Of a stretch of 64,000 nucleotides of DNA, positions 42,117 through 51,288 are shown one piece after another; position 1 is the first letter of the stretch, and every line of letters starts with the position of its first letter. The notes beneath the pieces are model-generated. The model was given only the letters and a program-made list of their open reading frames with translations. It made no database searches and was not told the origin of the DNA. The stretch is from Flavitalea sp966112615 (lineage in GTDB: Bacteria; Bacteroidota; Bacteroidia; Chitinophagales; Chitinophagaceae), in contig CBHWDO010000011.1 of the NCBI GenBank assembly GCA_966112615.1, positions 1-64,000 of the forward strand, in the 5' to 3' direction. The position numbers and the translations under genes were made by a program.

Positions 42117-44045
42117 TTACCCGCCAATCCTCACCACCACCTTATCCTTCATCATCTCCCTTACCGCATCGGCAATACCCTGGGCATCGTAACCACATTC
42201 GCGGTGAAGTTCTTTAAGAGTGCCGTGTTCGACATAACGGTCCGGAATACCAAGCATTTTTAGGTCAGCAGTATAATGATGCTGGGTCATGAATTCAGCT
42301 ATCGCTGATCCAAAGCCACCCACAATGGTTCCGTCTTCAACAGTAAGTACTTTTTCATAAGTACTGAAGACCTCGTGGAGCATCGCTTCATCCAGCGGCT
42401 TCACAAACCTCATATCATAATGAGCCGGGTCAAGGCCTTCGCTGCGTAAAGTCCTGATGGCCTGTGTTGCGAAATTGCCGGGGTGACCCAATGTTAAAAT
42501 CGCAATGTCTTTTCCGTCTTTTAATTTACGACCTGTACCAATTTTGATCTCCTCGAATGGTGTTCTCCATTCAGGCATCACACCTTCACCTCTTGGGTAA
42601 CGGATCACCATTGGTTCCTTCGTACTTTCAAGTTGTGAAGTATACATGAGGTTCCTGAGCTCCGATTCATTCATCGGTGCAGAAACGATCATATTTGGAA
42701 TGCACCTCATGTAAGCAATATCATAGGCCCCATGGTGTGTTGGTCCGTCTTCTCCCACTAAACCTGCGCGATCCAGGCAGAATACTACAGGCAAATGCTG
42801 TGTAGCTGCATCATGCAACACCTGGTCGTAGGCCCTTTGCATAAAAGAAGAGTAAATATTGCAGAAGACCTTCATGCCCTGTGTAGCCATACCGGCGCTC
42901 AGGGTTACAGCATGCTGCTCGCAGATGCCCACATCAAATGCACGGTCCGGCATTTTTTCCATCATGAATTTCAGGGATGAACCCGAAGGCATGGCAGGAG
43001 TAATGCCGAAGATCTTTTCATTCTTTTCAGCCAGTTCAATAATGGTATGGCCAAAAACATCCTGGTATTTTGGAGGCTGGGGAGCCGTATGTGTCTTTTT
43101 AAAGATCTCACCGGTTATCTTATCGAAAAGTCCCGGTGCATGCCACTTGGTCTGATCCTTTTCAGCCAGGGAATAACCCTTTCCTTTCGTAGTAACTATA
43201 TGCAGGATCTTAGGTCCCGGGATATTCTGCAGGTCTGTGAGCGTATCTACCAGCTTCGTGATATTGTGTCCGTCAATCGGTCCAAAATACCTGAGTTTCA
43301 ATGCTTCAAAGAGGTTGCTGCTCTTCGTAACAAATCCCTTGATGCTGTGTTCCAGTTTGCTGGCCATTTCTCGGGAGAAATTCGCGCCAACCGGGAGTTT
43401 TCCGAGGGCCTTCCATACATCATCCTTGATCTTATTATAGGTAGGAGATGTGGTTATATCTGTCAGGTATTCTTTCAGTGCACCAACATTTGGGTCGATA
43501 CTCATGCAGTTATCATTCAGGATGATCAGCATATCTGTATCTGCAACTCCGGCATGGTTCATTGCTTCAAAAGCAAGTCCGGCCGTCATAGCACCATCTC
43601 CAATTACGGCGATTGCCTTGCGGTCTTCCTTCTTGTATTTAGCGGCCATGGCCATGCCTAAAGCGGCTGAAATAGAGGTGGAAGAATGCCCTACGCCAAA
43701 TGTATCGTATTCACTTTCGCTTCTTTTAGGAAAGCCGGAAAGTCCTTTGTATTTGCGGTTGGTATAGAAATTATCTCGGCGACCGGTCAGGATTTTATGT
43801 CCATATGCCTGGTGACCGACATCCCAAACGAGCTGATCATAAGGAGTATTATAGACATAATGCAGCGCAACGGTGAGTTCAACCACACCAAGACTGGCTG
43901 CAAAATGGCCACCGTGCACGCTTACCACGTCGATAATGTATTGGCGAAGCTCATCGCAAAGCTGATTTAGTTGCTCTCTGCGCAGTTGCTTCATGTCGGC
44001 AGGTGAGTTGATCATCTGCAACAGGGGCCCGGGTGTAATCTCCAT
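42117..44045 (-). CDS. dxs: 1-deoxy-D-xylulose-5-phosphate synthase
   Basis: DXS condenses pyruvate and glyceraldehyde-3-phosphate with thiamine diphosphate, the first step of the MEP isoprenoid pathway. The 642 residues show VSVHGGHFAASLGVVELTVAL, the ThDP motif GDGAMTAGLAFEAMNHAG...NDN near 150-185, KGKGYSLAE and GICEQHAVTLSAGMA in the transketolase domain. The ATG at 44045 fits. A TAATTTTG promoter box is about 20 bases upstream. It diverges from the LytS-type kinase gene. Confidence 0.97.
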   Translation of the reverse strand: MEITPGPLLQMINSPADMKQLRREQLNQLCDELRQYIIDVVSVHGGHFAASLGVVELTVALHYVYNTPYDQLVWDVGHQAYGHKILTGRRDNFYTNRKYKGLSGFPKRSESEYDTFGVGHSSTSISAALGMAMAAKYKKEDRKAIAVIGDGAMTAGLAFEAMNHAGVADTDMLIILNDNCMSIDPNVGALKEYLTDITTSPTYNKIKDDVWKALGKLPVGANFSREMASKLEHSIKGFVTKSSNLFEALKLRYFGPIDGHNITKLVDTLTDLQNIPGPKILHIVTTKGKGYSLAEKDQTKWHAPGLFDKITGEIFKKTHTAPQPPKYQDVFGHTIIELAEKNEKIFGITPAMPSGSSLKFMMEKMPDRAFDVGICEQHAVTLSAGMATQGMKVFCNIYSSFMQRAYDQVLHDAATQHLPVVFCLDRAGLVGEDGPTHHGAYDIAYMRCIPNMIVSAPMNESELRNLMYTSQLESTKEPMVIRYPRGEGVMPEWRTPFEEIKIGTGRKLKDGKDIAILTLGHPGNFATQAIRTLRSEGLDPAHYDMRFVKPLDEAMLHEVFSTYEKVLTVEDGTIVGGFGSAIAEFMTQHHYTADLKMLGIPDRYVEHGTLKELHRECGYDAQGIADAVREMMKDKVVVRIGG

Positions 44046-44064
44046 TCAGCTCTATTTAAGAGGT

Positions 44065-44072
44065 CAAAATTA
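44065..44072 (-). promoter_or_regulatory. -7 box of dxs
   Basis: TAATTTTG on the minus strand matches TAnnTTTG exactly, 19 bases before the dxs ATG. Confidence 0.5.
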
Positions 44073-44216
44073 ATGTAATATCCAAAGTACAGGAAAAGAC
44101 TCAGGTATTATTCAACAAAAAAATTTAATCCCGGTTCAAAAGGCTGATAAATAAACCAATGGAACAAGACATTAGGCCATATATCCAAAAATCCTTCTTT
44201 TAAACTGTGCAATCTG

Positions 44217-44224
44217 TAGATTTG
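44217..44224 (+). promoter_or_regulatory. -7 box of the LytS/LytTR operon
   Basis: TAGATTTG matches TAnnTTTG exactly, ten bases before the ATG at 44235, so the leader is only a few bases. Confidence 0.5.
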
Positions 44225-44234
44225 TTTCAACTGT

Positions 44235-45284
44235 ATGAACTTATTAAGGAGAATATCAAATTATTGGTTATGCCAGTTCCTTGGATGGGGACTAGTGGGT
44301 TTGTCCATCCTGTTCTATGCATATACTTTCCGTCAACAGATCTCGGGGTCCTATATTCTTAAGATTCTGATTGTCATTGTTTCAGGGATCACCAGTACCC
44401 ATATCCTGAGAATGATCATCAAAAGGAAGAACTGGTTATTGCTTCCAATTGAACGGGTTTTGCTAAGGATCGGAATTGCTGTGATCCTTACGAGCCTGAT
44501 GTTCAGCCTGATGGTAATGGGATTGAACGAGGTATTCCATATGACCGAGAACAACAAAGGGCTGGACTTCTCCACAAGGTTATTTGCGAATATCATCAAT
44601 ATCGGGATCTATATCATTCCTTGGGTATTGCTGTATTATATCTACCATTATATTGAAAAAAGCCGTCGCCAGCAGGTTGATACGCTCAAACTGGAATCAC
44701 TGGTAAAGGAACTGGAACTTAAGACCATCAAGTCTCATATCAATCCTCATTTTATTTTCAATGCATTGAATAGTATCAGGGCTTTGATAGATGAGAATCC
44801 TTCAAGGGCCAGAAGAGCGATCACTGAATTGAGTAATATTTTAAGGAGCAGTATGCAGGCTGAAAAGCAGGAAACTGTTCCTTTTGAAAGAGAATTGAAT
44901 ATTGTGAAGGATTACCTGGCCTTGGAGCATATCAGGTTTGAAGACCGGTTGAAGATCGAGTATAATATTGATGAAGATACGCTTGACCAGCCGGTTCCAC
45001 CGATGATGCTACAGACACTTGTGGAGAATGCTATCAAACATGGTATCGGGAAACAGGTAAATGGTGGACTGGTAAAAGTAAGTTCAGATTTTAAAAATAA
45101 TTTTCACGAACTTATCGTGCAGAATTCAGGACATCTCAATGATGAGATCAATGGAGATGGATTTGGATTGTCGAGCACGAGGAACCGATTACACCTTTTA
45201 TTTGGAGAGAAAGCAAACTTTGAGATCCGGCAGGTGGAGGAACTTGTTGAAGCAAAAGTTATGATCCCTGTAGAAATAAATTAA
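44235..45284 (+). CDS. LytS-type sensor histidine kinase
   Basis: This 349-residue inner-membrane kinase has four TM helices (about 15-32, 37-57, 75-95, 115-138). It then has the His_kinase segment with the phospho-acceptor in SHINPHFIFNALNSIRALID near residue 178, and a HATPase domain (MLQTLVENAIKHG, GDGFGLSSTRNRL). There is no separate sensor domain, so the TM bundle is probably the sensor. It is paired with the LytTR regulator whose ATG is 11 bases after its stop. The signal is unknown. Confidence 0.92.
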   Translation: MNLLRRISNYWLCQFLGWGLVGLSILFYAYTFRQQISGSYILKILIVIVSGITSTHILRMIIKRKNWLLLPIERVLLRIGIAVILTSLMFSLMVMGLNEVFHMTENNKGLDFSTRLFANIINIGIYIIPWVLLYYIYHYIEKSRRQQVDTLKLESLVKELELKTIKSHINPHFIFNALNSIRALIDENPSRARRAITELSNILRSSMQAEKQETVPFERELNIVKDYLALEHIRFEDRLKIEYNIDEDTLDQPVPPMMLQTLVENAIKHGIGKQVNGGLVKVSSDFKNNFHELIVQNSGHLNDEINGDGFGLSSTRNRLHLLFGEKANFEIRQVEELVEAKVMIPVEIN

Positions 45285-45295
45285 CCTAACCGCAC

Positions 45296-46027
45296 ATGAT
45301 TAAAGCCATCATTATCGACGACGAACGCCTTGCCCGTACTGAATTACGTAAATTATTAGCAGAACATCCCGAGATTGAAGTTATTGGTGAAGCCGCCAAT
45401 GCAGATGAAGGAATGGAAAAAATAGAATCCATGAATCCGGAACTGGTATTCCTGGATATCCAGATGCCCGGAAAGACCGGATTTGAAATGCTGGCAGAAC
45501 TCGACAGAACACCAAATGTGATCTTCACTACTGCATATGATGAATATGCTTTGAAAGCATTTGAAGTGAATGCGCTGGATTATTTGCTGAAGCCTGTAGA
45601 GCCAAAGAGGCTTGCAGATGCCTTGCAGAAGTTCCATGCACAGGAAGAGAGAGAGCAGGCAGTGAATCCTGCAAATATGAATCGTTCGATCCTTTCGGAG
45701 AACGACCAGGTATTTGTGAAAGATGGAGAACGTTGCTGGTTTGTAAAGCTGAGTGATATCAGGCTTTTTGAGAGTGTAGGTAATTATGCGAAAGTTTATT
45801 TCTCAACCAATAAGCCACTGATCTTAAAATCTTTGAATGCTTTGGAAGAAAGACTTGATGAAAAAGTTTTCTTCAGGGCAAACAGGAAACATATTGTGAA
45901 TTTGCGACTGATCGACAAGATAGAGCCTTATTTCAATGGCGGGCTGCTGCTGGAGTTGAAGGGAGGTGAGAAGATAGAAGTGAGCAGGAGGCAGACGGTA
46001 AAGTTTAAGGAGATGATGTCGTTGTAA
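45296..46027 (+). CDS. LytTR family response regulator
   Basis: This 243-residue protein has a receiver domain (about 2-115) with the phospho-acceptor aspartate in LVFLDIQMPGKTG near residue 55, the TTAYDEYALKAFEVNALDYLLKP segment (read as TTAYDEYALKAFE and VNALDYLLKPV), and a LytTR DNA-binding domain (about 135-240). In the latter, FFRANRKHIVNL and EVSRRQTVKFKEM are typical. It is the partner of the upstream LytS-type kinase. Targets are unknown. The stop is followed by GGAGACATG repeats. Confidence 0.94.
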   Translation: MIKAIIIDDERLARTELRKLLAEHPEIEVIGEAANADEGMEKIESMNPELVFLDIQMPGKTGFEMLAELDRTPNVIFTTAYDEYALKAFEVNALDYLLKPVEPKRLADALQKFHAQEEREQAVNPANMNRSILSENDQVFVKDGERCWFVKLSDIRLFESVGNYAKVYFSTNKPLILKSLNALEERLDEKVFFRANRKHIVNLRLIDKIEPYFNGGLLLELKGGEKIEVSRRQTVKFKEMMSL

Positions 46028-46032
46028 GAGAA

Positions 46033-46071
46033 GACATGGAGACATGGAGACATGGAGACGTGGAGACATGA
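46033..46071 (+). repeat. GGAGACATG repeats after the LytTR regulator
   Basis: About four and a half 8- to 9-base units GACATGGA or GACGTGGA follow the stop codon within five bases, in the sense orientation. They fill the gap to the M28 peptidase gene together with an AT-rich stretch. Confidence 0.75.
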
Positions 46072-46096
46072 GTAGTACCCTAATAAATAAATCAAC

Positions 46097-47371
46097 ATGA
46101 GAAAATTTTGGATCGTTGGATCTTTGCTGGTAGCTGGCCAGTTGGTGAATGCACAGAATGTTATACCCGTTTCTGAAGTAGAGAGGGTTGAGAAATACCT
46201 GGCTTCCGAAGAATTAAAAGGTCGTGCAGTTTTTACTGAAGGAATTGATAAGGCAGCAAATTTTATTGCGGAAGAATTTAAGAAAGCAGGACTTCAGCCT
46301 GTTTCAGGAAAGAGTTACCTGCAGGAATTCACTATCAACCGGAATAAATTTATTTCTGCATCAGGAACAGTGGATGGTACACAGGTTGATCCAAGAAATA
46401 TTGTTGGATTTTCAGGACAGAACAAAGTTGTAGTTAATCAATCATCAGGATTTACCGTTGAGCAGATCGGTGCAAAAGATACCTTGTATGTAAAGGTTCA
46501 GCGCTTCCTCGCTTCAGGAAAGAACTACGTGGTTTTTGTTGATAGCGCTCATATGCGAATGTTCAACAGTTTAAAGAGGTTCAGAAGAGAATCTTCTCCA
46601 ATGAGCAATTCGGTTATTGCAGTGCTGAATAATGCAATTCCTTCTTCCTTCAATATTGAATTCAACCAGGAAGTAACTCCCATGATCATGAAGAATGTGG
46701 TAGGAGTGTTGCCTGGTAAAAAGAAAAAAGATGAATATGTGATCTTCTCTGGTCACTATGATCATTTGGGAATCGGAAAGCCAACAGCAGAAGGAGATTC
46801 GATCTACAATGGTGCAAATGATGATGCTTCTGGAACTACTGCTGTGGTAATGCTTGCGCAATATTTTGCAAAGCAGAAGAACAATGAAAGAACCATTGTA
46901 TTTGCTGCATTCACTGCAGAAGAAAGCGGTGGATATGGATCTAAACATTTCTCTACTCAATACAAGCCTGAGAAGGTAATGGCTATGTTCAATATTGAAA
47001 TGATCGGAACAGAATCGAAGTGGGGAACTAACTCAGCTTATATCACTGGTTATGAAAAATCCAGTATGGGAACTATCCTGGAAAAGAATCTTGAAGGATC
47101 TGCATTCAAATTCTATCCGGATCCATATCCTTCGCAACAGTTGTTCTATCGCTCCGATAATGCAACACTGGCGAGATTGGGTGTGCCTGCTCATACGATA
47201 TCAACTTCCAAAATGGACAGTGAAAAATATTACCATACTGCGGATGATGAATTTGAAACACTTGATATGAATAATATGGCCCGCATCATTGAAGCGATCG
47301 CATTAAGTTCAAAATCCATTGTGGAAGGAAAAGATACTCCAAGCAGAGTGGATACAGGGGCGTTGAGATAA
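46097..47371 (+). CDS. Exported M28 family zinc aminopeptidase
   Basis: This 424-residue protein has a signal peptide (about 1-20, QLVNAQ) and an M28 peptidase domain. The zinc and catalytic residues are in order: His in FSGHYDHLG near 222, Asp in NGANDDASGT near 243, Glu in FTAEESGGYG near 278, Asp/Glu in AMFNIEMIG near 302 and His in EKYYHTADDEFE near 384. Family members are broad aminopeptidases of the periplasm or outside. It ends at the GGGCAGAAC element. Confidence 0.9.
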   Translation: MRKFWIVGSLLVAGQLVNAQNVIPVSEVERVEKYLASEELKGRAVFTEGIDKAANFIAEEFKKAGLQPVSGKSYLQEFTINRNKFISASGTVDGTQVDPRNIVGFSGQNKVVVNQSSGFTVEQIGAKDTLYVKVQRFLASGKNYVVFVDSAHMRMFNSLKRFRRESSPMSNSVIAVLNNAIPSSFNIEFNQEVTPMIMKNVVGVLPGKKKKDEYVIFSGHYDHLGIGKPTAEGDSIYNGANDDASGTTAVVMLAQYFAKQKNNERTIVFAAFTAEESGGYGSKHFSTQYKPEKVMAMFNIEMIGTESKWGTNSAYITGYEKSSMGTILEKNLEGSAFKFYPDPYPSQQLFYRSDNATLARLGVPAHTISTSKMDSEKYYHTADDEFETLDMNNMARIIEAIALSSKSIVEGKDTPSRVDTGALR

Positions 47372-47402
47372 CGGGCAGAACGCTCGAAGGGCGGGCAGAA
47401 CG
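47372..47402 (+). repeat. 31-base GGGCWGAAC element after the M28 gene
   Basis: CGGGCAGAACG, CTCGAAGGG and CGGGCAGAACG follow the TAA without a gap. It matches the element after the dipeptidyl peptidase gene at 29 of 31 positions when both are read in the sense of their gene. Confidence 0.8.
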
Positions 47403-47407
47403 TTTAC

Positions 47408-47478
47408 AATGAAAAATGAAAAATGCTTTTAGTGCGGGGCTCCGACTAAAAGCATTTTTCATTTTACATTTTTCATTT
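47408..47478. repeat. AAAATGA repeats and a 21-bp perfect hairpin, M28/S74 genes
   Basis: Bases 47413-47433 pair without mismatch with 47445-47465 around an 11-base loop that can add a CGG/CCG pairing. ATGAAAA words lie in and outside both arms. The minus-strand gene reads GCGAAATGA at its end, so the repeat supplies its stop codon. The structure probably terminates transcription in both directions. Confidence 0.85.
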
Positions 47479-48765
47479 CGCCAAAACCAACCTTTTACTA
47501 TCCGCCAGTTTTCCATCAACATATAAACTGTAAGTATAGGTTCCGGCTGGGAGGCTAGACCTGTTAAGTGTTAGCTGTCCTTTTCCAAAACTGGTGAGGT
47601 TGAATTGTTTTAATTGCTTTCCTTCAGCATCTGTCAAAATCAATCTTGCATTTTTGGAAGACGATGGAACAAAATAATTGATCACAGAATTTGTATTGAC
47701 AGGGTTGGGAGAATTTTGCTCCAGGTATCCACTGGCAATACTTCCATTATTCCTCAAACTCAGAATCAATTGTTTCAGATCTGCAATTTCTCTTTCAAGT
47801 GATTCTATTTTTTCGACCTTTTGATTGAGTGCTGCAATCCTTTCTTCCTGCTCCTGCAAAGCTTTTATGGCAACCACTGTCAGGCCGGTATAGTTCACTG
47901 TTTTATATCCCTCATCAGATTCAAGAACCAACTCCGGAAATTCTTTTTCTACTTCCTGGGCCACAAATCCAATCGATCTATGAGCTGCATAATTCCTGGA
48001 GTCTTTGTAGTAATAGGAACTAGGTTGAAGTTTTATAATTCTCTCCAATGATTTTTCTAATGGCTTAATATCCTCTTTTACTCTTTTATCGGAAAGGATA
48101 GTATAGGAGCCATCCACATTAGATATATTAGCCCGGAACATTGTATTGTATTCAAACCGGAAACTCAAAGTATTCGTTCCTATACCGACATTCCAATGAT
48201 CTAAACGACTCTCATGTATCATTTGTATGGCACGATTCTGTTCAAATTGTTTTATAGTCAATCTTACTTTTGGTGTCTGAGTATTTATTCCAACATTACC
48301 ATTAGTGTCTATGGTCACCCTGGAAATGGCTCTTGTAGTGAAATGAACTTTTCCAAGCGTATTATTCTGTGAGGTTCCAAAGTCTACATCATTATTGAAA
48401 TTTACAGTTGATCCAACATATCCTTTCATCGAATTCTGTTTGTACAATCCAATAAACATGGAGGAATTATTGCTATGAAATTTTGCCGCCATTTTATCGG
48501 TGCTGTAAACATCCAGTCTTGCAGCCGGTGCAACAGTCCCCATACCTACATACCCATTGGTTGATAATATGCGTACCCTTTCTGCATTATTGGTATATAA
48601 GCTCAGGTTGATAGCATTCGTTGTACCAAGTTTTGAAGTAGTAGTTGCATTACTATTTCCAGCTGTACTCCAATAAGGTGAAGTGTTTTGGGCAATAAGA
48701 TAAGAAGAGTGCAAAGTCAAAACGCAAACCATTGCCCAGCCAATGGCTGGTCGAATTTTTTTCAT
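47473..48765 (-). CDS. S74 intramolecular-chaperone protein with T9SS sorting domain
   Basis: This exported 430-residue protein has a signal peptide (about 1-25). The long N-terminal part (about 30-220) has repeated strands such as GYVGMGTVAPAARLDVYS and GNVGINTQTPKVRLTI. A peptidase S74 chaperone domain (about 228-320) follows, with the Ser-Lys site in LSDKRVKEDIKPL and the conserved SIGFVAQEVEKEFPELV. Next come a coiled coil (about 305-340) and a T9SS type A sorting domain (about 350-430, SPNPVNTNSVI). S74 domains trimerise phage tail spikes and then cut themselves off, so a trimeric surface fibre is likely. Confidence 0.85.
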   Translation of the reverse strand: MKKIRPAIGWAMVCVLTLHSSYLIAQNTSPYWSTAGNSNATTTSKLGTTNAINLSLYTNNAERVRILSTNGYVGMGTVAPAARLDVYSTDKMAAKFHSNNSSMFIGLYKQNSMKGYVGSTVNFNNDVDFGTSQNNTLGKVHFTTRAISRVTIDTNGNVGINTQTPKVRLTIKQFEQNRAIQMIHESRLDHWNVGIGTNTLSFRFEYNTMFRANISNVDGSYTILSDKRVKEDIKPLEKSLERIIKLQPSSYYYKDSRNYAAHRSIGFVAQEVEKEFPELVLESDEGYKTVNYTGLTVVAIKALQEQEERIAALNQKVEKIESLEREIADLKQLILSLRNNGSIASGYLEQNSPNPVNTNSVINYFVPSSSKNARLILTDAEGKQLKQFNLTSFGKGQLTLNRSSLPAGTYTYSLYVDGKLADSKRLVLAK

Positions 48766-48855
48766 GTCAATAAAATTTAGTGTAGAATAAAAATTGCCGC
48801 TTGGATAGGGTGTGGCTTATTGCTACAAAACCTTATTGCATCATGGGGGAAGAAT

Positions 48856-48877
48856 AGAACTCCTGTTAGGGAGTTCT
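48856..48877 (-). terminator. Hairpin after argH, probable end of the arg operon
   Basis: AGAACTCC and GGAGTTCT form a perfect eight-base stem with a six-base loop. On the minus strand ATTCTTCC follows, so the T tract is weak. Confidence 0.55.
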
Positions 48878-48888
48878 GTAAAGATATT

Positions 48889-50193
48889 TTAAATTATGAA
48901 TTTTTCTAATACATTTTCCATCATCAAAGAAATTTGTTCATTGCAAAGATTCCCGATGCTTCCTTCGTGTGTGTGATTCAATTCTTTTGTATAGTCGAAA
49001 TAGAAAGTACCATTGTTGATATCATTACCGACCTGGATATATGCATCGCGGAAAGGAACTCCTTCATTTACCAGTTGGTTCACCGCTTCCACGCTAAAAA
49101 GATATTTATACTTCTCATCCTTTAAAATATCATCTTTCACTTCAATATTGGTGATCATAAGGATCATCATTTCAATACATGCTCTCAATTCGTTGATGGC
49201 AGGAAATAATATTTCTTTCGTCAACTGAAGATCACGATGGTATCCTGATGGAAGATTTGCCAGCATCAATGATAATTCATTTGGGGTTGACTGGACCCTG
49301 TTGCATTTGGCCCTGATCAGTTCAAACACATCAGGATTTTTTTTGTGTGGCATGATGCTGCTGCCGGTGGTGAGTTCACCTGGAAATGAAATGAAACCAA
49401 AATTCTGGTTGAGATATAAACATCCATCCATGGCAAGTCTACCAACAGTTGCTGCAATGGAACTCATGGCCATGGCTACCAGTTTTTCAGTTTTACCTCT
49501 GGACATCTGTGCATAAACTGAATTATAATGCAATGCGCCAAAGCCCAGCAGTTCGGTTGTCATAGTTCTATTCAAAGGAAAGGAAGAACCGTATCCAGCG
49601 CCACTTCCCAGTGGATTTTTATTGGTGACCACATATGCTGCGGCAAGCATTTCAAGATCATCCACCAGGCTTTCTGCATAAGCGCCAAGCCATAGTCCAA
49701 TAGAAGATGGCATCGCAATTTGAAGATGTGTATATCCTGGTATCAACACGTTTTTATGTTGATCACTTTTATGAATTAGTAGGTCAAATAAATTTTTTAC
49801 ATCATCTTTTACCAGGTTGATCTGTGATCTCAGGAATAATTTTATGTCGACAGCAACCTGGTCGTTACGACTTCTTCCACTATGAATTCTTTTTCCTGCA
49901 TCACCAATTTTTTTGGTGAGAAGAAATTCAACCTGTGAGTGAACGTCTTCAATACCTGGTTCGATCTGGAATCGTCCAGCCTCAATATCTTCAGCTATTT
50001 CTTCAAGTCCTTTAACCGCTGCGGCAGCTTCATCATCCGACATCAATCCAACGGTTGCAAGCATCTTTACATGAGCGATGGAACCCTGCACATCGAAAGG
50101 CGCTAGCAGTATATCGAATTCAGGATCTCTGCCTACTGTGAAGGTTTCTATTCTTTGAGAAGTGCTTGTATTTTCTTTACTCCAGAGTTTCAT
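48889..50193 (-). CDS. argH: Argininosuccinate lyase
   Basis: ArgH splits argininosuccinate into arginine and fumarate. The 434 residues include HSGRSRNDQVAVDIKLFLR (read as HSGRSRNDQVA) and the superfamily signature GSSIMPHKKNPDVFE near residue 280. It is somewhat short at the C terminus compared with the 450-460 residues usual elsewhere, but all catalytic segments are present. The ATG overlaps the argE stop as ATGA. It is the last gene of the arginine operon. Confidence 0.96.
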   Translation of the reverse strand: MKLWSKENTSTSQRIETFTVGRDPEFDILLAPFDVQGSIAHVKMLATVGLMSDDEAAAAVKGLEEIAEDIEAGRFQIEPGIEDVHSQVEFLLTKKIGDAGKRIHSGRSRNDQVAVDIKLFLRSQINLVKDDVKNLFDLLIHKSDQHKNVLIPGYTHLQIAMPSSIGLWLGAYAESLVDDLEMLAAAYVVTNKNPLGSGAGYGSSFPLNRTMTTELLGFGALHYNSVYAQMSRGKTEKLVAMAMSSIAATVGRLAMDGCLYLNQNFGFISFPGELTTGSSIMPHKKNPDVFELIRAKCNRVQSTPNELSLMLANLPSGYHRDLQLTKEILFPAINELRACIEMMILMITNIEVKDDILKDEKYKYLFSVEAVNQLVNEGVPFRDAYIQVGNDINNGTFYFDYTKELNHTHEGSIGNLCNEQISLMMENVLEKFII

Positions 50194-51266
50194 GTTGTTG
50201 CTTTAGTCAGTAACTGAATATACAGATCGATACCATTTCTTATCTCATCAAGATAAATGAATTCATCTGCTGTATGGCTTCTTGCCGAATCACCCGGTCC
50301 CATTTTCAAAGCAGGAAATGGCATGAGTGCTTTGTCGGATGTGGTCGGAGAACCATAATAGGTTCTTCCCAATGTTATACCAGATGCCACCAATGGATGC
50401 TCTAATGATATGGATGATGAACGCATGCGTAAACTTCTTGGTGTTACACTGCTCCCAATATTCTTTTGAATGGTTTCAATGATCTCTTCAAAACTGTATA
50501 ATTCATTGATCCTTGCATCGATCACGAAATTACAGGTTGCAGGAACTACATTGTGTTGTTTGTTTTCTGTACCGATAACGGTTACGCTCATTTTGACCGG
50601 GCCCAGTAATGGTGATACTTTATCGAACTTAAAATTTCTTATCCAGTTTATATCATCTATAGCTTTGTACAAAGCACTGTTTCCTTCTTCTCTTGCAGCA
50701 TGTCCTGCAACACCTGTTGCAACGCAATCCATCACCAGCAAACCTCTTTCAGCGATAGCCATTTGCATCTGTGTTGGTTCACCTACAATGGCAGAATCGA
50801 TATTGCCTAGATATGGCAGCACCATTTCTATTCCGTTTCTTCCGCTGATCTCTTCTTCTGCAGTGGCAGCATAAGCGATATTATATGCCAGGTCTTCTTT
50901 ATCATAAAAATGAAGGAAAGCTGCATACAATGAAACCAGCGCCCCGCCTGCATCGTTTGAACCGAGACCATATAGTTTATCATCCTTTACTAATGGATCA
51001 AACGGATCAAGTGTGTATCCTTTATTGGGTTTTACAGTATCGTGGTGTGAATTCAGTAAGATCGTGGGTTTATCGGGATTGTAGTGCTTATTAAAAGCGT
51101 ACACATTGTTTCCAACTCTTGAATGTTCGATGCCATGGTTTGCGATGTAGCGGCAAAGAATTCCTGCGGTCTGGTCTTCTTCCTTACTGAATGAAGGAGT
51201 GGCTATCAGTTCTTTTAACAGTGCGATCGATTCTTCCTGTAACTGATGTAAATGGTCGGCGTTCAT
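50190..51266 (-). CDS. argE: M20 family N-acylornithine/N-acylcitrulline deacylase
   Basis: This 358-residue metallopeptidase-fold enzyme probably removes the acyl group from N-acylcitrulline. The M20 zinc ligands are visible: His in LLNSHHDTVKP near 82, Asp in GLGSNDAGGALV near 113, the catalytic Glu pair in AATAEEEISGRNG near 147, Asp/Glu in AIVGEPT near 175, and His in SHTADEFIYLDE near 333. Family members include ArgE and DapE. The location between argB and argH makes ArgE the better call. In a pathway with ArgF', the substrate is the acylated citrulline. Confidence 0.88.
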   Translation of the reverse strand: MNADHLHQLQEESIALLKELIATPSFSKEEDQTAGILCRYIANHGIEHSRVGNNVYAFNKHYNPDKPTILLNSHHDTVKPNKGYTLDPFDPLVKDDKLYGLGSNDAGGALVSLYAAFLHFYDKEDLAYNIAYAATAEEEISGRNGIEMVLPYLGNIDSAIVGEPTQMQMAIAERGLLVMDCVATGVAGHAAREEGNSALYKAIDDINWIRNFKFDKVSPLLGPVKMSVTVIGTENKQHNVVPATCNFVIDARINELYSFEEIIETIQKNIGSSVTPRSLRMRSSSISLEHPLVASGITLGRTYYGSPTTSDKALMPFPALKMGPGDSARSHTADEFIYLDEIRNGIDLYIQLLTKATT

Positions 51267-51288
51267 GATTGCAATTTTCGTTACTGTA

